Below are positions 56,820-64,000 of a DNA stretch of 64,000 nt, piece after piece (position 1 is the stretch's first letter; each line of letters starts with the position of its first letter). The notes below the pieces were generated by a model. It made no database searches, was not told the origin of the DNA, and saw only the letters and a program-made list of their open reading frames with translations. The translations under genes were made by a program, and so were the position numbers. The stretch comes from Enterobacter sp. BIGb0383. Its GTDB lineage: Bacteria; Pseudomonadota; Gammaproteobacteria; Enterobacterales; Enterobacteriaceae. The DNA lies in contig NZ_RJKQ01000005.1 in the NCBI RefSeq assembly GCF_003751845.1, positions 284,135 through 348,134 on the forward strand, given 5' to 3'.

Positions 56820-57551
56820 TCAGGCCCGCCAGAGGCAGCTTCCGCCCTTCTTTTGCACCAGGTCGAGGCGCGTTTCATGGGCGACCAGTTCGTCATCACT
56901 GGCTAATACCACCCGTAACTTACTGGCCTGGCGAACAATCCGCTGGATCTCAGCCTCGCCCTGCTGCTGCTGGCCCTCTCCTTCCATTGAAAACTTCATC
57001 GATGTCTGACCGCCGGTCATCAGCAGGAAGACATCCGCCAGAATTTGGGAGTCGAGCAGTGCCCCGTGCAGCGTTCGCTTAGAGTTGTCTATTTCATAGC
57101 GTGAGCACAGTGCGTCAAGGCTGTTGCGCTTGCCCGGGAACATTCGCCGCGCCATCGCCAGGCTGTCGGTTACTTTACAGAAGGTATCCGTTTTCGGGAT
57201 CCCGCGGTTAAGCTTGCCGAACTCATAGTCCATAAAGCCGATATCGAACGACGCGTTATGGATGACCAGTTCAGCACCGCGAATGTAGTCCATAAACTCG
57301 TCGGCGACGTCGGCGAAGGTTGGCTTATCCAGCAGGAACTCATCGGCGATACCGTGAACGCCAAAGGCTTCCGGATCCACCAGCCGGTCGGGCTTCAGGT
57401 AGACGTGGAAGTTATTCCCGGTCAGACGGCGGTTGATCACTTCAACGGCACCGATTTCAATGATCTTGTGCCCTTCATAGTGGGCACCGATCTGATTCAT
57501 ACCGGTGGTTTCAGTATCGAGGACGATCTGTCGTGTAATTGCAGTGCTCAT
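56820..57551 (-). CDS. dnaQ: DNA polymerase III epsilon subunit (3'-5' proofreading exonuclease)
   Basis: Proofreading subunit of the replicative polymerase core. 243 residues, the E. coli length. Exo motifs are [11 protein letters not shown] (I), [16 protein letters not shown] (II) and [10 protein letters not shown] (III), with the C-terminal tail GGSCLWRA. The start matches E. coli ([11 protein letters not shown]). It is divergent from rnhA with about 50 nt between the start codons, so the two promoters overlap. Confidence 0.97.
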   Translation of the reverse strand: MSTAITRQIVLDTETTGMNQIGAHYEGHKIIEIGAVEVINRRLTGNNFHVYLKPDRLVDPEAFGVHGIADEFLLDKPTFADVADEFMDYIRGAELVIHNASFDIGFMDYEFGKLNRGIPKTDTFCKVTDSLAMARRMFPGKRNSLDALCSRYEIDNSKRTLHGALLDSQILADVFLLMTGGQTSMKFSMEGEGQQQQGEAEIQRIVRQASKLRVVLASDDELVAHETRLDLVQKKGGSCLWRA

Positions 57552-57603
57552 AGCGGTCATTTGTGTCAGACTTGTCGTTTTTAACACAGGAAGTCTACCA
57601 GAG

Positions 57604-58068
57604 ATGCGCAAACAGGTAGAGATTTTCACCGACGGATCTTGCCTCGGTAATCCGGGGCCAGGCGGTTATGGTGCCATTCTACGCTATCAACAGCATGAGA
57701 AAAGCTTTAGCGGCGGCTATCGACTCACCACCAATAATCGTATGGAGCTGATGGCAGCCATTGTCTCGCTGGAGGCACTGAAAGAGCCGTGCGATATCGT
57801 GATCAGTACCGACAGCCAGTATGTGCGTCAGGGGATCACCCAGTGGATCCACAACTGGAAAAAACGCGGCTGGAAAACGGCGGACAAAAAACCGGTGAAG
57901 AATGTTGATCTGTGGCAGCGGCTGGATAGCGCGCTGAGCCACCATCAGATTCGCTGGGAATGGGTCAAAGGCCATGCCGGGCACCCTGAGAACGAACGCT
58001 GTGATGAACTGGCGCGTGCCGCAGCGGGCAATCCAACCCAGGATGACGTCGGCTATAAGCCCGAGTAG
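57604..58068 (+). CDS. rnhA: Ribonuclease HI
   Basis: Degrades RNA in RNA-DNA hybrids. 154 residues. The D-E-D-D active site is seen in [12 protein letters not shown] (Asp10), NRMELMA (Glu48), STDSQYV (Asp70) and NERCDELA (Asp134). The start matches E. coli. Divergent from dnaQ as in E. coli. Confidence 0.97.
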   Translation: MRKQVEIFTDGSCLGNPGPGGYGAILRYQQHEKSFSGGYRLTTNNRMELMAAIVSLEALKEPCDIVISTDSQYVRQGITQWIHNWKKRGWKTADKKPVKNVDLWQRLDSALSHHQIRWEWVKGHAGHPENERCDELARAAAGNPTQDDVGYKPE

Positions 58069-58083
58069 TCGGCCCTTTCTTTA

Positions 58084-58809
58084 TTACTCATCCTGACGAT
58101 GGCGATACTGCCGCGTGGCCCCGACGGCAGATCGCAGCGGAGTTTTGGTCTTCCGCTGCTTCATTGGGTTGAGGGTGAGCGGGATGGTCCGCTTACGGGC
58201 AACAATCACCTGCAGGCAGCCCAGCGCAGGAAGATGCGTACTGAGCATTTTGCCGCCCTGCTTTGTCCAGGGCAGCACATGAAAACGCCCGTAGTGCAGA
58301 ACCTCAAAGTTCAGCAGCGATAGCCAGTCCATCTGACGCATAAGGGTAAACATACGGCTACTGGCGGGCGGCCTGTTGCGTAGCAGAGGCATCAGTTTGC
58401 GGATCCCCAGCAGGCTTATCGGGTTAAAACCGCTGATAACCAGCCAGCCATCGTCGATCAGTACCCGATCCGCTTCCCGTAGCAGGCGATGAGGATCGGA
58501 ACACCAGGGCAGCGTATGGGCGAGAAGGCAGGCATCCACCGATTTTTCCGCAAAAGGCAGCTGCAGCGGGTCGGCCTGAACCTGTACAGGGCTTCCCTGC
58601 TGTGACACATTCACCTGATGTGAGATTGCGCAGGCTTCGGAATTGATTTCCGCGCTGAGGTTGCCAATTTTAAGCAGGTGAAAGCCGTACATTTTGGCAA
58701 ACCAGGGTTTGAGTTGCTGCTCCAGCGCTTCGCGATAATACTCCCCTCTGGGGATCCCGGCCCAGCCTTCAGGCGCCGCGACAATCTCAGATTTCCTTGC
58801 TGGTTTCAT
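58084..58809 (-). CDS. yafS: Putative SAM-dependent methyltransferase YafS
   Basis: 241 residues with a class I methyltransferase fold of the Methyltransf_11 type (QADPLQLPFAEKSVDACLLAHTLPWCSDPHRLLREADRVLIDDGWLVISGFNP). Close to E. coli YafS, function unknown. The ATG one codon inside a GTG matches the E. coli start. Divergent from gloB, convergent with rnhA. Confidence 0.93.
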   Translation of the reverse strand: MKPARKSEIVAAPEGWAGIPRGEYYREALEQQLKPWFAKMYGFHLLKIGNLSAEINSEACAISHQVNVSQQGSPVQVQADPLQLPFAEKSVDACLLAHTLPWCSDPHRLLREADRVLIDDGWLVISGFNPISLLGIRKLMPLLRNRPPASSRMFTLMRQMDWLSLLNFEVLHYGRFHVLPWTKQGGKMLSTHLPALGCLQVIVARKRTIPLTLNPMKQRKTKTPLRSAVGATRQYRHRQDE

Positions 58810-58837
58810 CACAACCGTCCGCTTTGAGAGGTAATTT

Positions 58838-59593
58838 ATGAATCTTAACAGTATTCCCGCATTTCAGGATAACTACATCTGGGTGCTGAACGATGATGAC
58901 GGACGCTGCCTGATTGTCGATCCCGGCGAAGCGGCCCCGGTACTGAAAGCTATTGCTGAAAATGGCTGGCAGCCGCAGGCCATTCTGCTTACCCATCATC
59001 ACAATGACCATGTTGGCGGCGTCAGTACGTTACGTGAACACTTCCCCGAACTACGGGTGTACGGACCGGAAGAAACCCGCGATAAAGGCATCACCCACTG
59101 CGTAAAAGACGGTGAAAATGTCAGCGAACTGGGCCTGACGCTTAGCATATTCAGCACGCCGGGACACACTTTAGGACATATCTGTTTCTTCAGTTTTCCT
59201 TATCTTTTCTGCGGGGACACGATGTTCGCCGGCGGCTGTGGACGTCTGTTTGAAGGAACGGCAACGCAGATGTATCAATCCTTCCAGAAGATAAATGCAC
59301 TTCCGGAGGATACGCTGATTTGTTGCGCGCACGAGTATACATTAGCAAATATGAAGTTTTCTCATAGCCTTCTGCCGCACGATCCGCACATTAGTGATTT
59401 TTATCGAAAAGTTAATGAGTTACGCGCAAAAAACCAAATGACACTCCCTACAAATCTGAAAACTGAGCGGGAAATAAATATATTCTTACGCACGGATGAT
59501 GCTGATTTAATTAAAGAAATTAGCAAAGAAACAAATTTGCAACAACCTGAAGAGCGTTTTGCCTGGTTACGGGCAAAGAAAGACAACTTCTGA
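58838..59593 (+). CDS. gloB: Hydroxyacylglutathione hydrolase (glyoxalase II)
   Basis: Hydrolyses S-lactoylglutathione to lactate and glutathione in methylglyoxal detoxification. 251 residues with the binuclear zinc motif [16 protein letters not shown], then TPGHTLGH and [17 protein letters not shown], as in E. coli GloB. GAGAGG upstream of the ATG serves as ribosome-binding site. Confidence 0.97.
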   Translation: MNLNSIPAFQDNYIWVLNDDDGRCLIVDPGEAAPVLKAIAENGWQPQAILLTHHHNDHVGGVSTLREHFPELRVYGPEETRDKGITHCVKDGENVSELGLTLSIFSTPGHTLGHICFFSFPYLFCGDTMFAGGCGRLFEGTATQMYQSFQKINALPEDTLICCAHEYTLANMKFSHSLLPHDPHISDFYRKVNELRAKNQMTLPTNLKTEREINIFLRTDDADLIKEISKETNLQQPEERFAWLRAKKDNF

Positions 59594-59668
59594 CAATTCT
59601 TACTTGTCATCGCCAGACTTCGCCGTTATCATTGCTCGTCTTTTAAGCAACTAAAATTTGACACACAC

Positions 59669-61033
59669 ATGAAGGCAAAAGCGATATTATTCGCCTCTGT
59701 CCTGCTGGTGGGTTGCCAGGCATCAAATGATGGCAACGTTAAGCAGCACGCACAGAGCCTTTCTGCAGCTGGTCAAGGGGAAGCTGGAAAGTTTATAAGT
59801 CAGGCGCGCTGGATGGACGATGGAACATCCCTCGCGCAGGAACAGGACTTATGGGCTTTCATAGGTGGCGAGCTAAAGATGGGAATTCCGGAAAATACCC
59901 GGATTCGCGAACAGAAACAGAAGTATTTGAGTAATAAGAGCTATCTCCACGATGTAACTTTACGGGCAGAGCCGTATATGTACTGGATAGCAGGGCAAGT
60001 TAAAAAACGTAACATGCCCATGGAACTGGTACTACTACCCATAGTGGAGAGCGCTTTTAACCCGCACGCAACGTCTGGTGCCAATGCCGCAGGCATCTGG
60101 CAAATCATACCGAGCACAGGGCGAAATTATGGTTTGAAACAGACCCGCAGCTACGATGCGCGTCGTGATGTTGTTGCCTCTACAACGGCAGCACTCGACA
60201 TGATGCAGCGTCTGAACCGTATGTTTGACGGCGACTGGTTATTAACGGTCGCAGCCTATAACAGCGGCGAAGGGCGGGTAATGAAGGCAATGAAAGCCAA
60301 TAAGGCGCGGGGTAAACCCACGGACTTCTGGTCGCTTTCACTGCCGCAGGAAACGAAGATCTACGTGCCTAAACTGCTGGCGTTGAGTGATATTCTCAAA
60401 AACAGCAAACGCTACGGTGTCAGTCTGCCAACCACAGACGAAAGCCGTGCACTGGCGCGTGTTCGACTGAACAACCCGGTAGAGATAGCGCAGCTGGCCG
60501 ATATGGCGGGTATGCCTGTCAATAAGCTGAAGACCTTTAACGCAGGCGTTAAGGGTTCTACGCTGGGTGCCAGCGGCCCGCAGTATGTAATGGTCCCGCA
60601 GAAACATGCGGACCAGCTGCGTGAATCGCTGGCCTCGGGTGAAATTGCTGCCGTGCAGCCGACGCTGGTTGCGGATAACACCCCGCTTCCGAGTCGTAGC
60701 TACAAGGTACGTTCAGGCGATACGCTTTCAGGCATCGCATCGCGCCTCGGCGTGACGGCGAAAGATCTGCAGCAGTGGAATAATCTGCGCGGCTCTGGCC
60801 TGAAGATCGGACAAAATCTGACCGTAGGTGCAGGCACCAGTGCGCAGCGTCTGGCGAATAACAGCGATAGCATTACCTATCGCGTGCGCAAAGGCGACTC
60901 GCTGTCGAGTATCGCGAAACGTCACGGCGTGAACATCAAAGATGTGATGCGCTGGAACAACGATACTGACAAGCTGCAGCCTGGCGACCGGCTGACGCTG
61001 TTTGTCAATAACAGCACGACGCCCGATTCCTGA
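59669..61033 (+). CDS. mltD: Membrane-bound lytic murein transglycosylase D
   Basis: Cleaves peptidoglycan glycan strands. 454 residues: lipoprotein signal with lipobox (LLVGC, Cys at about 16), an SLT domain with the catalytic Glu in LPIVESAFNPHATSGANAAGIWQIIP, then two C-terminal LysM repeats (YKVRSGDTLSGIASRLGV and YRVRKGDSLSSIAKRHGV) that bind murein. Close to E. coli MltD. Confidence 0.97.
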   Translation: MKAKAILFASVLLVGCQASNDGNVKQHAQSLSAAGQGEAGKFISQARWMDDGTSLAQEQDLWAFIGGELKMGIPENTRIREQKQKYLSNKSYLHDVTLRAEPYMYWIAGQVKKRNMPMELVLLPIVESAFNPHATSGANAAGIWQIIPSTGRNYGLKQTRSYDARRDVVASTTAALDMMQRLNRMFDGDWLLTVAAYNSGEGRVMKAMKANKARGKPTDFWSLSLPQETKIYVPKLLALSDILKNSKRYGVSLPTTDESRALARVRLNNPVEIAQLADMAGMPVNKLKTFNAGVKGSTLGASGPQYVMVPQKHADQLRESLASGEIAAVQPTLVADNTPLPSRSYKVRSGDTLSGIASRLGVTAKDLQQWNNLRGSGLKIGQNLTVGAGTSAQRLANNSDSITYRVRKGDSLSSIAKRHGVNIKDVMRWNNDTDKLQPGDRLTLFVNNSTTPDS

Positions 61034-61051
61034 CAGTTTTCAACTCTGCAT

Positions 61052-61087
61052 AAAAAAAGGCACCGACTTCCCCCGGTGCCTTTTTCT
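61052..61087. terminator. Bidirectional terminator between mltD and yafE
   Basis: GGCACCG and CGGTGCC stem flanked by A7 and T5 runs, between the convergent mltD and yafE genes. Confidence 0.85.
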
Positions 61088-61090
61088 TTT

Positions 61091-61861
61091 TTATCCTGCC
61101 TTGCGCGCTTCCAGCATCAGATTATCGCTGGTGAATGAGCCATCCTCCTGCAGCTCAAAATACACTTTCACCTCCTGCGAAGCGCTTTGCTGATACAGCC
61201 GAATCGCATCACACAGCACATCAGGCGTTCGCATTCTTGCCACCCAGGAGCTGAACTCCAGCACCAGACGATCGGTGTGCAGGCTGGTCGTTATCAATCC
61301 TGCGTCATTGACCATCGACAGCCACTCACCGCTGGAGTAGTTGCGGACATGTGAGGTATCGCGCAGGGCTTCAACGGTCTGCAGCCAGATATCCCGCACT
61401 GGATGACCCGGAGAGAGGATATCCATTAAAATCAGTACGCCGCCGGGTTTCAGAACACGCGTCACTTCACGCAGCGCCTGCCCGACATCGTGCCAGTGGT
61501 GTGCGGAATAGCGCGTGATGACCACATCAAAAGTCGCGTCGGCAAACGGGAGTTTTTCCGCATAGCCCTGACGAGTAATGATATTGTTGAGTTCTTTCTC
61601 TCTTGCAGCACCGGCAACCACCTCCAGCATCTGGCTGGATAAGTCATACGCGGTGACCTGACTCACCTGCGCGGCGGCAACAAAGCTGGCATGTCCGGCA
61701 CCGCACCCCATATCGAGCACGCTGGCATGGGGAAAGTGGGACAGTCGTTCACTCAGCCGCTGTAAATCTCGCCCTGAGGCGTGCACCGCGCTGGTTAAAT
61801 AGGCCTCGGCCTGTGAGCCAAACTGTTTTTCCACATTGTCGTGATGGGAGCCTGCTGTCAT
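61091..61861 (-). CDS. yafE: SAM-dependent methyltransferase YafE
   Basis: 256-residue class I methyltransferase with the SAM motif SVLDMGCGAGHASFVAA, then LPFADATFDVVITRYSAHHW. Very similar to E. coli YafE (UbiE/COQ5-like but of unknown substrate). The ATG matches the E. coli start (MTTQSHHDNVEKQFGSQ type); the longer frame runs into the upstream gene and is ignored. Confidence 0.93.
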   Translation of the reverse strand: MTAGSHHDNVEKQFGSQAEAYLTSAVHASGRDLQRLSERLSHFPHASVLDMGCGAGHASFVAAAQVSQVTAYDLSSQMLEVVAGAAREKELNNIITRQGYAEKLPFADATFDVVITRYSAHHWHDVGQALREVTRVLKPGGVLILMDILSPGHPVRDIWLQTVEALRDTSHVRNYSSGEWLSMVNDAGLITTSLHTDRLVLEFSSWVARMRTPDVLCDAIRLYQQSASQEVKVYFELQEDGSFTSDNLMLEARKAG

Positions 61862-61940
61862 GGTGATGTCCTTTGGTTGGTTGAAATAAAGGGCAGCACC
61901 CACGTCAGGCCTGCCCAACGGCAGACCTGACGTATCTTGT

Positions 61941-62744
<804 letters not shown>

Positions 62745-62951
62745 TCAAGACCTCAATAACCAGGTTCTTCTGTTATAGGGATTTTAGCACGCAGTTTCAA
62801 CGCTATTTGCCAGATACCTTTCGGGCTTTTTGTAAGCGGGTGCTTACTTTCCAGCGTGCCAGGTCGTCAGGATCGGGATGACAGGCCTGCATCGGGATGA
62901 TTAAATAACGAAATAGAAAAGTAGCGGGAAAATATTGCGTCAGGTGCAACA

Positions 62952-63845
62952 ATGAAAACAACGTCTGAAGAAATGGCGATCTTCGTTGCCGTAGTGGAAA
63001 GCGGCAGCTTCAGCCGGGCTGCTGAGCAGCTTGGACAGGCAAACTCTGCGGTAAGCCGTTCGGTGAAAAAACTGGAGATGAAGCTGGATGTCAGTCTCCT
63101 GAATCGTACCACCCGGCAGCTTAGCCTGACGGAAGAAGGTGAACGCTATTTCCGACGTGCCCAGGGGATCCTGCAGGAAATGGCCGCAGCAGAAAATGAG
63201 ATTCTGGAAGCCCGTAGCGTGCCTCGTGGACTTCTGCGTATCGATGCGGCGACGCCGGTGGTGCTCCACTACCTGATGCCGCTGATCAAACCGTTCCGCG
63301 AGCGCTACCCGGAAATGACCCTGTCGCTGGTGTCTTCCGAGACCTTTATCAATCTTATCGAGCGTAAAGTAGATGTCGCCATTCGCGTCGGCACGCTGAC
63401 CGACTCCAGCCTGCGCGCACGACCGCTGTTTACCAGCTATCGCCGCGTGATTGCCTCACCGACGTATCTTGAGCAGCACGGTACGCCAGAGACGGTAGAA
63501 GCGCTTCTCGAACATACCTGTATCGGCTTTACGGAACCTATGACGTTAAATAGCTGGCCGGTGACCTGCTGTGATGGTCAGCTACTTGAAGTTACGCCCG
63601 ACCTTTCGTCCAATAGCGGCGAAACCATTAAGCAGCTATGCCTGAGTGGAAACGGCATTGCCTGTCTGTCCGACTATATGATTGATAAGGAAATTGCCCG
63701 GGGAGAGCTGGTAGAAGTGCTGGCGGATCAGCGTCTGCCTGTTGCGATGCAGTTCAGCGCCGTTTATTACAGCGACCGAGCCGTCAGTACGCGCATCCGC
63801 GCCTTTATCGATTTTCTGAGCGAGAATATACCGCAGTCTGTCTAA
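62952..63845 (+). CDS. yafC: LysR-family regulator YafC
   Basis: 297 residues with the LysR winged helix ([40 protein letters not shown]) and effector domain; closely similar to E. coli YafC. The target is unknown; divergent yafD is a candidate. The ATG start follows the pattern of E. coli (MKATSEELAIF). Confidence 0.93.
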   Translation: MKTTSEEMAIFVAVVESGSFSRAAEQLGQANSAVSRSVKKLEMKLDVSLLNRTTRQLSLTEEGERYFRRAQGILQEMAAAENEILEARSVPRGLLRIDAATPVVLHYLMPLIKPFRERYPEMTLSLVSSETFINLIERKVDVAIRVGTLTDSSLRARPLFTSYRRVIASPTYLEQHGTPETVEALLEHTCIGFTEPMTLNSWPVTCCDGQLLEVTPDLSSNSGETIKQLCLSGNGIACLSDYMIDKEIARGELVEVLADQRLPVAMQFSAVYYSDRAVSTRIRAFIDFLSENIPQSV

Positions 63846-63869
63846 GAAGTTGTCAGACAGCAGAAAAAG

Positions 63870-63900
63870 AAAAAGCCCTGAGCAAATGCTCAGGGCTCTT
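63870..63900 (-). terminator. Terminator of the tRNA-Asp (rRNA operon end) transcript
   Basis: A 10-bp stem, GCCCTGAGCA with TGCTCAGGGC, is followed on the minus strand by TTTTTCTTTTT. It lies just downstream of the second tRNA-Asp and also faces the end of yafC. Confidence 0.8.
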
Positions 63901-63906
63901 AATAAG

Positions 63907-63983
63907 TGGCGGAACGGACGGGACTCGAACCCGCGACCCCCTGCGTGACAGGCAGGTATTCTAACCGACTGAACTACCGCTCC
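63907..63983 (-). tRNA. aspU: tRNA-Asp (anticodon GTC), second copy
   Basis: Identical in sequence to the copy at 56614-56690, with encoded CCA. In E. coli the gene in this position (aspU) closes the rrnH operon, so a 5S rRNA gene is expected just beyond the window. Confidence 0.97.
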
Positions 63984-64000
63984 ACCGAATTTTTTTACTG

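Overview
The window is chromosomal DNA of an enterobacterium (Enterobacteriaceae, in the Enterobacter/Lelliottia/Klebsiella neighbourhood; the genus cannot be fixed from the sequence alone). The evidence is the right half, from 36.8 kb to the end. It carries the E. coli order thrW-proA-proB-phoE-crl-frsA-gpt-pepD-dinB-dpaA(yafK)-yafJ-gmhA-fadE-yafV-aspV-dnaQ-rnhA-yafS-gloB-mltD-yafE-yafD-yafC-aspU, with protein sequences very close to the E. coli ones but inverted relative to the E. coli map. This half is housekeeping: proline synthesis, phosphate-starvation porin, purine salvage, peptidase, SOS polymerase, LPS heptose synthesis, fatty-acid oxidation, proofreading and RNase H. It has one local insertion, a ynbA-ynbC-ynbD-like lipid/phosphatase operon between yafV and the first tRNA-Asp, without ynbB.

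The left part (1-27.3 kb) is accessory metabolism. It holds mmuPM (S-methylmethionine uptake and use, with a candidate MetJ site); a secreted GH28 pectinase with a KdgR-like box; and a six-gene operon of kinase, enolase paralogue, CitA-like transporter, 2-hydroxyacid dehydrogenase, hydratase and HpaI-type aldolase, with a convergent LacI-family gene. That operon looks like an uncharacterised carboxylate catabolic pathway. After it come a D-amino-acid transaminase, a membrane diguanylate cyclase, a polar amino acid ABC transporter with a LysR gene, a LysE exporter, yagU, AraC-azlCD, a Phd/ParE-type toxin-antitoxin pair, and a FAD oxidoreductase / GlxA-type regulator / metallo-hydrolase group.

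Between 27.3 and 36.8 kb, on the 3' side of the tRNA-Thr gene (thrW, a known integration site), lies an AT-rich foreign block holding one giant minus-strand toxin/effector-like gene. The reading frame runs about 2.8 thousand codons and is broken by a single in-frame amber codon at 30090-30092. The 65 codons after the stop remain open and join without a gap to a second long frame. The C-terminal half shows a papain-like Cys-His-Asp arrangement and a separate His/Cys pair. No integrase or transposase was recognised.

The two most unusual items are the split giant protein beside thrW and the kinase-enolase-aldolase operon with its structured leader.
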